From: Brachypodium distachyon
Lineage: Eukaryota > Streptophyta > Magnoliopsida > Poales > Poaceae
NCBI RefSeq assembly: GCF_000005505.3
Contig: NC_016131.3
Span: 39,098,855-39,162,854 of the forward strand
Direction of reading: 5' to 3'
DNA: 64,000 nt
Position numbers and translations under genes: made by a program. Position 1 is the stretch's first letter. Every line of letters begins with the position of its first letter. Positions 22,050-32,418 of the stretch are shown in pieces. The notes under the pieces were generated by a model. That model was not told the origin of the DNA. It was given only the letters and a program-made list of their open reading frames with translations, and did no database searches.

Positions 22050-23450
22050 CTAGGCTACTTTCAGCCGGTCTCGGATGAGTCTAACTTTTTCCTCGGCATC
22101 CTTGATCATATCCGGGCCGAATAGGCTACGGTCTCCTACACCATCCCATAACAATGGTGTTCTGCATTTCCTTCCATACAAAGCTTCAAACGGTGACATT
22201 CCTATGCTGGCTTGGAAACTGTTGTTGTATGAAAATTCTGCATACAGCAGGTTGTCATCCCAACTAGACCCATAATCTAGAGCGCAAGCTCTCAACATAT
22301 CTTCAAGGATCTGATTTACTCTCTCGGTCTGTCCATCCGTTTGCGGATGAAAGGCTGTACTGAATTCTAGTCTCGTTTCTAGAGACTCATGTAGTTGTCC
22401 CCAAAATCTTGAGGTAAACTGGGTACCTCTGTTTGAAACTATTTCCTTGGGTACTCCGTGTAAACACACTATTCTGGACATGTAGCGTTTCGCTAACTGT
22501 GCACTGGTGTATGTAGTCTTCACTGGTATGAAGTGGGCAACCTTGGTCAAACGGTCAACCACTACCCAAATAGAATCATATCCTGATCTAGTCCTTGGTA
22601 GCCCGGTGATAAAGTCCATGCCGACTTTATCCCATTTCCAGTCCGGTATAGGCAATGGTCTCAGTAACCCTGCTGGCTTCTGGTGTTCTGCCTTAACTCT
22701 GCTGCACACATCGCACAAGGCAATGAACACTGCGATGTCACGCTTCAATCCGGACCACCAAAATGTTTCCTTGAGGTCATTGTACATCTTTGTGTTTCCA
22801 GGGTGGATTGAGTATGGTGAGTCATGGGCTTCTTGCAGAATCAACTTTCTGAGTCCTGGATCCTGCGGTACGCAAATGCGTTTTCCGAACCATACAGTAC
22901 CCTGGTCGTCCTCACGAAAATCTTTGGCCTTTCCGTTAAGCACATTCTCTTTTATTTCCTTTATTTCTGAGTCATCTTTCTGTGCTTCTCTAATCTTATC
23001 TAGCAGTGTGGGTTGCACTTCCAAAGTGGCTAAATAACCTTCCGGTACTATTTCCAATCTGAGGTCTTTGAACTGTTCGCACAACTCTAGTGGTAACTCT
23101 CCAGCTGTTAGTCCATTTATATAGCTTTTGCGGCTCAATGCATCGGCTACTACATTAGCCTTGCCTGGATGGTATTGTAAATTCAGGTCATAATCTTTTA
23201 TCAGTTCTAACCATCTTCTCTGCCTCAAATTCAACTCCTTCTCAGTGAAAATGTACTTCAGACTCTTGTGGTCAGTAAACAGCTCACAGTGCTTTCCCAT
23301 CAGATAGTGCCTCCAGGTCTTCAAAGCATGCACTACTGATGCTAACTCCAAGTCATGAGTGGGATAGTTGCCTTCATGGCTCTTTAGTTGTCGCGAAGCG
23401 TACGCTACAACTCTTCCTCCTTGCAACACTCCTCCCAATCCTTGACGTGA
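22050..23450 (-). pseudogene. C1 RNase H and integrase
   Basis: RNase H removes the RNA strand after copying, and integrase inserts the DNA. RNase H lacks its start: a short deletion near 23444-23450 removes the strand with the first catalytic Asp and shifts the frame. The tail motif VVADALSRK is present. Integrase has the His-His-Cys-Cys domain ([10 protein letters not shown]...CDVCSRVK), then MDFITGLP with the first core Asp. The second core Asp is Asn in IVSNRGTQF (codon at 22431-22433). The Glu motif [12 protein letters not shown] is intact. The missing Asp alone should abolish catalysis. Confidence 0.9.
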
Positions 23451-24604
23451 AAATCCTCTTGTAGGTCAGGCAAAACAAGGATGGGTGCGGACACTAGTCT
23501 TTTCTTCAATTCATGGAAACTTTCTTCACAGTTCTCATTCCAGGTAAACTTCTTTTCCTTCTTTAAGAGCTCAGTCATGGGTTTCGCTATTTTCGAGAAA
23601 TTCTCAATGAACCTCCGGTAATAACCAGCAAGTCCAAGGAAACTACGGACTTCTCCGACGTTCTTCGGCGCCTCCCATTCCGTAACTGCTGCAACCTTAG
23701 CTGGGTCAACGGCTACTCCGGCTCCTGACACTATGTGTCCAAGAAAGCTGACTTCTGATAACCAAAATTCACACTTGCTGAATTTGGCGTACAGCTGGTG
23801 CGTTCTCAACTTCTCTAAAATCATGCGCAGATGCTGCTCATGTTCCTCTTTGCTCTTGGAATAAATCAAGATGTCATCTATGAAAACCACGACAAACTTG
23901 TCCAAGAATTCCATGAACACCTTGTTCATCATGTTCATGAAGTATGCAGGTGCATTAGTCAATCCAAAAGGCATCAGGGTGTACTCGTACAGTCCATACC
24001 TAGTGGTGAATGCCGTCTTGGGTATATCCATCTCCCGAATTTTCAACTGAAAATATCCTGATCGAAGATCGATCTTTGAGAACACTTGAGCTCCCTTCAA
24101 CTGGTCGAATAAATCATTGATTATGGGCAAAGGATACTTATTCTTTATCGTCACCTCGTTGAGTGAACGATAGTCAATGCACATCCGTTGGCTCTTGTCC
24201 TTCTTTTCTACAAACAGGATAGGTGCTCCCCAGGGTGATGAACTGGGGCGGATGAACCCTTTCGCTAACTGTTCAGCTAGCTGCTTCTTCAATTCTTTCA
24301 ACTCGTCCACAGCCATCTTATATGGTCTCTTGGCTATGGGTCCACTTCCTGGCATTAACTCAATAAGGAACTCCACATCACGGTCCGGTGGCATGCCTGG
24401 TAATTCCTCTGGAAACACGTCTGGGTATTCCTTCACTATTGGTACATCGTCCATGCTAACCCCCTTAAGAGCATTAACCTTGGGTCTCTTAAGCTCATGG
24501 GTTGACTTGTACCGGATGTGTCTCTTGTCTGGGGTAGTGAGTGTGACAGTCCTCTGGGCACAATCTACTAATCCTTCATATAAGGTCAACCAGTCCATTC
24601 CCAA
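23405..24604 (-). pseudogene. C1 reverse transcriptase
   Basis: This is a nearly complete [13 protein letters not shown] at the start, then [27 protein letters not shown] with one catalytic Asp, and [22 protein letters not shown] holds the F-I-D-D active site, followed by the thumb/connection part with [12 protein letters not shown]. The frame ends at the RNase H deletion at the 3' side. At the 5' side it is joined to the protease by a frameshift near 24620. RT itself looks undamaged. Confidence 0.92.
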
Positions 24605-25169
24605 GATTAGGTCCAGTCCTCGGAAATCTATTAACTATGAGATCAGAGGGAAAAATGTGTCTCCCAATACTTAGGGGTAGCTGGCGACAGTGTCGGGTTG
24701 CTAGTATTGTTCCACCCGGTGAGTTCACTTTCATGGGTCTAGCCATGGTCTTAGAGGGTAATTTGCCTCTTTCTACTAATACTCTTGAAATGAATGAATG
24801 CGATGCTCCAGTGTCAAATAGAACTAGTACTTCATAAGCATTAATGTGGAAGGTGCCAAGTATGATACCTGGTTCCTCGGTGATCTCTTCCACATCCACG
24901 TGATTCACGTGGCCCTTCTGGAATGGATTGGGCTTGTTCGCAGTGCCATCCTGGTTGTCCGGGCAGTTGGTGGCATAGTGTCCCATCTTCTGACACTTGT
25001 AGCACTCCACCTTGCTCATATCCTTATTGGCATTGTGGTTCTGACCATTGTTGTTCTGGCCATTGCCGTTGTTCCTGCCGTTCCCGTTGCCATTGATGGG
25101 CCTTGGGCGAGCGAACTGGTGTTGTTGCTGATGCTGGTGCTGCTGATGGTGTCGGTTCACATTGCCACC
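24576..25169 (-). pseudogene. C1 nucleocapsid zinc knuckle and protease
   Basis: An Asn/Gly/His-rich stretch precedes the zinc knuckle CYKCQKMGHYATNC (all four ligands present). The protease follows with VLFDTGASHSFIS, holding the catalytic D-T-G. The frame then runs to about 24625, where a frameshift replaces the expected link to RT. A TAG at 25170-25172 separates it from the rest of gag; C2 has Gln there. Confidence 0.88.
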
Positions 25170-26063
25170 CTAATAGTGGTGTCCTTGGCTTCCCTGGCGG
25201 TGGTGGTGACTATTTTCCCCACTGCGGTGGCTGTTCTGGTTCCCATTCCTGCTCAAGGAGGAACTGCCACTTCCGTCATAGGAGGTACGCTGCTTCTGGT
25301 GCGGCCCAGTGTGAGAGCCCCCTTGGTGAAATCTCTTCTTGCGGCTCTCCATCTGAGTGAGCTTACTCTCCAGAATGATGGCCTTGTCAATCAAAGAATG
25401 GTAAGTGGGGGTGTAAGCAATAGCAAGTTGAACTGACAGCTCGTCGTTCAGGCCGTCCAAAAACTTCTCCCTGCGCTTGGCATCGGTGTTCACATCATCC
25501 GGTGCATAGCGGGACAGCTGGTTGAATACTTCTATGTACTCCGACATAGAGCGACTTCCTTGTCGTAGCCTGTGAAACTCCTTCTTCTTCAGGCTGAGCA
25601 CTCCCGCAGAGATGTGGGCGGTGCGGAAGGCTTCCTAGAACATGTCCCAGGTGACATCCTCGATGGGGATGGTAATCTGAAAATTCTCCCACCAAGATGC
25701 TGCGGGTCCTTCTAACAGATGAGCTGCAAACCGCACCTTCTCTTCGTCAGTGCAGTTGATGGTGACCAAGTTCTTGTTGACTGACCGGAGCCAATCGTCA
25801 GCCATAATAGGCTCAGTGGAGCTGGAAAAAGTGGGCGGGCGCAAACGTAGAAATCTGGTCAGCACATCCACTTGGGGTGGGTGGTGTTGCTGGTTGTTGT
25901 GGTTCTGCTGGTTGTTGTTGTTGTTGTTGGCCAACTGTTGGGTGATCATCTGGAAGAATTGGGTCTGAGCGGCCAATAACTGTTGCATGGTGGCAGCGTT
26001 TCCGTCAGCTTCGGCATTGTTAGCCTCAGCGTTGTTGGCGGGGTTCCGGCGTCTCGGAGGCAT
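25170..26063 (-). pseudogene. C1 gag capsid part
   Basis: Start MPPRRRNPANNAEA, then a Gln/Asn-rich tract and the retrotransposon capsid segment (FLRLRPPTFSSSTEP, WWENFQITIP, FHRLRQGSRSMSEYI, FLDGLNDEL). A single TAG at 25635-25637 interrupts M-F-E-A-F; the C2 copy has CAG there. Apart from these stops the frame is open. The gene lies about 290 bp downstream of orf0. Confidence 0.88.
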
Positions 26064-26356
26064 CTGTTTAGGGTAGCATAGATGAGGAAACAGATAGAAT
26101 AGAGCTAAGGATAACTAAACCCTCAAAACAAGGTAGTAACTCAAGCATATATCAATCATACACTCATCAATCATAAAAGGTTTTGGAAATCATAGCAAAA
26201 CACACTTGTTTATGGTGGGGCATTGCCCATAAGGAAAAGAGTACGAAGAAAAAGCAATCGACCTACATTGCCATACACATAGATTGTATGGTCAATGACT
26301 AACTCGCAATGCTGATAACGATAAAAACTAATATAAGCTGGTAGGCATCAATAGAT

Positions 26357-27217
26357 CTAAGGGAGTGTGGCTGTTGGTGTGGTCCCGTTCGCCTTCATCT
26401 TGGAGCGGGTGTTGGTAGCAGGGGTGTCCATCTCGTGGACCTCCTGGGGCTCCTCCTCCTCAGTCGGCTCCTCCTCTTGAGGCTCCATGTCCTGATCCTG
26501 TGGTGGAGGTGGGACCTGGTCTGGCGCTGGTGCTGCGGCGGCTGCTGCTGCGATGAACGCCTGGAACTGCTCGCAGTAGTAGCGAGCCTGGTCCCTCTCA
26601 TACTGCAGCTGCTCGATGGCGTCTCCCATGTTGAGGACGGTGTTCTCCAACACGGCCTTGTCCTCCAGCCACTGGGTCTTCTCTCCCATCAGGTTACCAA
26701 CCTGCTCCTCGGCGAGGTCGGCCCTGGTCATCTCGTGCTCGAGACAAGACTCCAAGTCCACGGTGTTTATCTCCATGTTCTCGAAGTGGGTCGTCACTAG
26801 GGTCGCATCCTCGTCGTTGGTCGTAGCCACTGCTGAGCATGCATGGTTCCGCCTTCCAAAGAGGAGGAAGGGGGAGTCCTCGGGGAACTCGTGCCGATAG
26901 TCCCGGCACACCTGTGCGAAGGCGCACTGCATGGCAAACTGAAGGCCCTGCTCGAATGTGGGGTAGCGGCTGATGAAGGTGATATCCGGTGTAGTTGGCG
27001 CGATCTCACGCCCCCGGATCTTCGCCTCAATCTCCCACCGTGGCTGCCATCCCTCGGGTGCGGCGGTCTCGACTCGGCCTCTGATCCTGGGTGGTGGCAG
27101 GTCGAGGAAAGCACACAGTGCCGCCAAAGGGGCACTGAACAACTGGTCGTCATCCGTGGAAGGGTAGTAGACGCGGGTGAACGGCGGTACATTGCCGAAC
27201 GGTGTTGGGCTTCCCAT
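26357..27217 (-). CDS. orf0 of C1, extra ORF upstream of gag (286 aa)
   Basis: Intact frame with start MGSPTPFGNVPPF. Residues 1-130 look globular (YPSTDDDQLFSAPLAAL, RREIE-type strands, FEQGLQFAMQCAFAQVCRDY). Residues 145-225 form a coiled coil (LEHEMTRADLAEEQV...IEQLQYERDQARYYCEQF). The end is Ala/Pro- then Glu-rich, finishing TRSKMKANG. Function unknown. Rice RIRE3/RIRE8-type elements are reported to carry an extra ORF at this place, and this may be the same protein. It is the only intact long frame of C1. C2 has a broken copy. Confidence 0.75.
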   Translation of the reverse strand: MGSPTPFGNVPPFTRVYYPSTDDDQLFSAPLAALCAFLDLPPPRIRGRVETAAPEGWQPRWEIEAKIRGREIAPTTPDITFISRYPTFEQGLQFAMQCAFAQVCRDYRHEFPEDSPFLLFGRRNHACSAVATTNDEDATLVTTHFENMEINTVDLESCLEHEMTRADLAEEQVGNLMGEKTQWLEDKAVLENTVLNMGDAIEQLQYERDQARYYCEQFQAFIAAAAAAAPAPDQVPPPPQDQDMEPQEEEPTEEEEPQEVHEMDTPATNTRSKMKANGTTPTATLP

Positions 27218-27698
27218 CTATAGAAAATAAAGAAGGAGATAAGGCGAGTATCAGTGACATGATCAAATGGTCGAATGTAAGTAAAAATAAAATAAAAGTG
27301 GTAGAGTGGGAATCAAGTGATAAACATTAATATCAAGGGTGGAAATGTAAGTATAAAATTGGATGCATACTAACATGTGAACAACATGGCAACAAGATTA
27401 TAGTGGTGTATGGTGTAAAAATCAAATATGCATCTGCAGTATAATGTAATAAACATGCATATGTGGTAATAAGCATAGTATTCGGTGTATATGTGGAATA
27501 CAACAATAAACATGTCATGCATATGTAGATATAAATGCAAAGATTTAGATGAATAGGGATAAGGAATAAAATGTATGTATATAGATATAGATCAGATAGG
27601 GATGAGAAATATTCCTAAGGTTTGGTCTTTGGTCTTGTCTTATCCTAATCCAAATTAGGCTCACGTTCCTAGAGGCAACACATTGCTCTGATACCATC
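27218..27698 (-). other. C1 leader and initiator-Met primer site
   Basis: AT-rich untranslated leader between LTR1 and orf0. The minus-strand primer site TGGTATCAGAGCAATGTG is at 27679-27696, 2 nt from the LTR. It matches the 3' end of plant initiator tRNA-Met. Confidence 0.88.
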
Positions 27699-29737
27699 TG
27701 AAGCGATCCTCCCCCTTACTAGGGACCGATCTCTATGCTTACTGTGCTAGTCCCTGGATCGACTCACTAGCACACAGAGTTTCATGATGAAATATACAGA
27801 AGCAAAGGTCAAAGTACTTTATTACATCGCATCATCCAGAATTTAATAGTACTTACAACCTCGCATGACCTCTGGGCCAGCATAAAACAAATACTGTTTC
27901 AACATCATAAAACAATGTTTCAAAATACTGCAGCGGAAAAGGGTAGAACATAAGGGCCACACTACTCCAAGGTGAGAGCATGTTGGAATGTAAGCACATG
28001 ACCCATGACAAAACGACGAACCTCACTCATCGTCGGATCCACCTGCATTGTTAATTGCAGCCACTACGTGGTCAATACATTTGAATGTATTGGCAAGCTC
28101 ACTAGAGTTATAAAGGACCTACCAAGTACATGCATAGTTTGGCTAAGTGGGGTTTGGCTATTTTGCATAAAAGCATCATTATTCAAATCCTATCATTTTT
28201 AGACAAATAGTTTTGAATTCTATTGGACACGGGGTAGAAACACCCATGCTCCTATTAACCTAGGCACATTGAGTAGAAACATCAATGCTCCTACCCAGTT
28301 CAAACCATTCATTTTATTAGGAAATTTGAATGAGTGAGACTTTCCTTACAGTTCCAATATCTAGTTGCTCATAATTGTCCATAACCAGGGACACGGCTAA
28401 GTACTTAGTTTGACACTCTCGAGAGGTGGTACACTTTACCCACAAGAAATCGACGTGTTAATCCCTTGCTGTCCTCAGGGTAGAGTAGCAACGGCATCGA
28501 TTACAGGAATTTTCAGAACATATCCCCCCAAACCACCTGAGGGACGCGCCCCCACCTACACTGCTACATACCGATGTCACCTCGGATCCGGGTTCATATT
28601 TCTTACATCCATCCTGGCAGAGCCCATAATACCATGTGGTTGTACTGGAAGCTACTAAACAGGAAACTAGTCTAGTCTCTGGTTACCCCGGGTGGCATCC
28701 CACATTGTGACGCAGGCGCTCCCCGAATCGCACGGGGAGACGACCATGGACGCTCCCGAATCACACGAAGAGACGACTCAGCGGGCCCCATAGAAATGGA
28801 CCTAACGTCACTACATCCGAAAACTCAAAGCAGCCCACCCAGGACGGTTCATTGAATTACTTGTTTTGCCATACACTAGGAAAATCATATGGTAATTCAA
28901 TAGTATGACATTGTAATAATACCACCTCGTATATTAATCATAGCATAGCATTTTACTACCACGATGGCAATTGGTGGTGAAGTCACGGCCAAGGGTATCC
29001 TATACGACTAGGACGGATCATAGCTAGCATAGATACAATAATAATCCTAACCATGCAACTAATAAAATCTAGTGCATAATAAAGTAATAGGATGATGGTC
29101 AAAGTGAACTTGCCTTGATAGTAGTTGGTATTCAAACACTCTTCGCAATCACACTGTTCGCTCTCCGAGAAAACTATACAATCAAGCAAACATACACATA
29201 CATAAACACACCATACAAACAAGAAATATGTATGCCATGATGCAATACAAATCATGTGACATGAGTTTTGGTTTATTTTAAACACACCAAAGCATTGATA
29301 ATTAAGCACATGCGATTAGGGTTTTTAAACAAAAGCAAAAGCTAGGGTTTAAATCCTAAAATGAGGTTTTATTTGCATCTGCAAAACAATTTAATTCAAA
29401 ATATTTATTTCTCTGCCCCATTGGACAGAGGACAATAAAACAAATTTTTGAGCACCGGCTTCATTCAAAAAGGACTTCTAAATAATTAGTTATGATTTAA
29501 ATGGCATAAAACCCTAATCTGTAATTTGAATGTGATTTAAATATTCAAATTTGAAATTGGAGAGTGCCAAAAGATTTTACACTTCCTAAGGATTCCAAAA
29601 AGGTGTGGATCACTAAATTTGGCCAAACAGATTCACTAAAGGTGTGGATCACTAAATTTGAATTCAAATATGCAATTGTGGCATGATGCTTATGAATACA
29701 ATGCTCATGTAAAGGTTTGAAATTTTGGGATGTTACA
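27699..29737 (-). repeat. C1 LTR1 (5' LTR) with promoter deletion
   Basis: Same ends as LTR2 but 2039 bp long. The part equal to about 20159-21436 of LTR2 is missing, which takes out the GC-rich promoter, the palindrome and the TATA box. At the joint (29620-29660) about 22 bp (containing GGTGTGGATCACTAAATTT) appear twice, the second as filler. As the 5' LTR normally drives transcription, this copy should be silent from its own promoter. Confidence 0.88.
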
Positions 29738-32057
29738 GCCGCCGTCGCCATTGCCGTCCTAGGTGTCGGCCTCGTCCTCGCCTCGCCGCACCGACCGCGT
29801 CACGGGATTCGTCTCGTCGCGCTGCCCTTCCCTGTCGCTTTCCCAAGCTCCGGTGACCCCTGGAACTCCGTCCGCTGCCCGCCCGCACCGCGCCGCTGCC
29901 GGACGCCGTTCGTCGGAACCCTAGGGTTCCCGGAGGTGAGCCCGAGAGCCCTCGTCCGTCCGATCTCATTCGACGGCTGAGATTCGATCTCACGTTTATT
30001 TTTTTTAAACGAGCCGGTACCGACCAATCATGTGCTGACACGTGGCATCTGATTTATCAGAACGAAAATATAATTTTAATCCCGGAATTGATTAAAATGG
30101 TGCTTTTGCAAAAACACCCCTGTAACTTCAAATGCTTCTAACTTTCAAACCCTTTGGCCAAATTTGACAAATTATACATTTTTGGAAAGATCTCAACCTG
30201 TCTTTTGGCACTGTTTAAATTTAAATTTGAATACTTGAATCACAGTCAATTTACAGAAAGGCCTTTTATGCCATTTAATTCATAACTAATTATTTAGAAA
30301 TCCTTTCTAAGTGAAACCAGTGCCCAAAATTTTGTTTTATTATCGTCTGTCCATTGGGACAGAGAAATAAATATTTTGAATTAAATTAATTGCCTGATGC
30401 CAATAAAACCTTGTATTAGGGTTTAAACCCTCGTTTTTGCAATATGTTTATAAACCCTAATGCATTTGTTTTAATTGCTATTGCTTTGGACCAGTTGATG
30501 ACCCGAATAAAATCAACCCACACATGTCACATGTTCTGCATTGCATCATGGCATACTCTTTTTCATTTGATTGTATTGTATGTTTATGTATGTCTTGTTT
30601 GTATTTGATTTAGTTTTCTCGGAGAGCGATCAGTGCGATTGCGAAGAGTGTTTGAATACCAACTGCTATCAAGGCAAGTTCACTTTGACCATCATCCTAT
30701 TATTTTATTATGCACTAGATTTTATTAGTTGCATTGTTAGGATTATTATTATATCTATGCTAGCTATGTTTTCTCCAAGTCGTATAGGATACCCTTGCCA
30801 TGTCCTCACCACCAATTGCCACCGTAGTAGTCAAATGCTATGCTATGTTAGTATACGAGGGAGTTATTATTACAATGCGATATAATAGAATTAAAGTATA
30901 GTTTTCCTAGTGTATGGCAAAACAAGTAATTCAATGAACCGTCCTGGGTGGGCTGCTTTGAGTATTTGAGATGTATGCGACGTGTGGTCCATTTCTATGG
31001 GTCCATTTCTATGAGTCGTCTCACCATTTCTATGGGAGCGCCTGCGTCACAAATGTGGGATGCCACCCGGGGTAACCAGAGACTGGACTAGTTTCCTGTT
31101 TAGTAGCTTTCAGTACAACCACATGGTATTATGGGCTCTGCCAGGATGGATGTAAGAAATATGAACCCGGATCCGAGGTGACATCAGTATGTAGCAGTGT
31201 AGGTGGGGGCGCGTCCCTCAGGTGGTGGTTTGGGGGATTATGTTCTGAAAATTCCTGTAGTCGATGCCGTTGCTACTCTACCCTGAGGATAGCAAGGGAT
31301 TAACACGTCGATTTCTTGTGGGGAATGTGTACAACCTCTCGAGAGTGTCAAACTAAGTACTTAGCCGTGTGCTTGGTTTCGGACAATTATGAGCGACTAG
31401 ATTTGGGGGCTGTAAGGAAAGTCTCACTCATTCTAATTTCCAAATAAAATGAATGATTTGAATTGGGTAGGAGCATTGATGTGTCGACTCAATGTACCTA
31501 GGTTAAAAGGAGCATGGGTTTTTCTACCCCGTGTCCAATAGAATTAAAACTATTTGTTTAAAAATGATAGGATTGAACAATGATGCTTTTATGCAAATAG
31601 CTAAACCCCACATAGCCAAAAGATGCATGTACTGGTAGATCCTTTATAACTCTGGTAAACTTGCCAATACATTCAAATGTATTGACCACGTAGTGGCTGC
31701 AATTAACAATGCAGGTGGATCAGACGATGAGTGAGGTTCTTCGTTATGTTGTGGGTCATGTGCTTACATTCCAACATGCTCTCACCTTGGAGTAGTTTTG
31801 GCCCTTATGTTTTACCCTTTCCGCTGCAGATTTTGAAACAATGTTTTATCGTTTGAAACTCTTTTTGATATGCTGACCCAAGAGGTCATGCAAGGTTGTA
31901 AGTACTATTAAATTCTGGATGATGCTATGTAATAAAGTACTTTGACCTTTGTTTCTGTATATTTCATCATGAAACTGTGTGTGCTAGTGAGTCGATCCAA
32001 GGACTAGCACAGTAAGCACAGAGATCAAACCCTGTACGGGGGCGGTTGCTTCAAATG
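29738..32057 (+). repeat. C2 LTR, right part (plus orientation)
   Basis: This continues the LTR interrupted at 17841 and ends GCGGTTGCTTCA. It is followed after 2 nt by a primer site, so this LTR acts as the 5' LTR of C2. No supported gene. The frame at 30571-30885 is the LTR-borne frame noted for LTR2. Confidence 0.85.
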
Positions 32058-32418
32058 GTATCACAGCAATGTGTTGCCTATAGGAACGTGACCCTAGCAT
32101 GGATTAGGATAAAACCAAACCCTAAGACCAAAACCTTAGGATTATTTCTTATCCCTATCTGATCTATATATACACATATATTTCACTCCTTATCCCTATC
32201 TGTCTAAATCATTGCATTTATATCTTACATATGCATGACATGTTTGTTGATTTATTTTACATATACACTAAATACTATGCCGTATACCACATATGCATAT
32301 TTGTTTTATTATACCATCCACCACTGTAATCATGTTGCCAAGTAAATCACATATTATTATGCATCCCATTTTTTATTTTTGCAATTCCACCTTTTATATT
32401 AAATTGTATCACTTTATT
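32058..32418 (+). other. C2 leader with primer site
   Basis: TGGTATCACAGCAATGTG at 32060-32077 is the initiator-Met primer site with one change. AT-rich leader follows and is cut at 32418 by a solo LTR, resuming at 36118. Confidence 0.85.

Larger units (their letters stand above)
17842..29737 (-). mobile_element. C1: tandem-dimer chromovirus with three LTRs and one TSD
   Basis: On the minus strand: LTR1 29737-27699, primer site, orf0, gag-pol, LTR2 21518-18223, primer site and leader (18222-17905), then 65 bp of a third LTR (17906-17842). The 5-bp repeat GCCGC flanks the whole unit. This is LTR-internal-LTR-internal-LTR in which most of the second internal region and third LTR were deleted. 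LTR1 and LTR2 differ at only about a dozen positions by eye where they align, so the insertion is recent. Gag-pol has three CAG-type stops, two frame breaks and a lost integrase Asp. It is non-functional. Confidence 0.85.
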
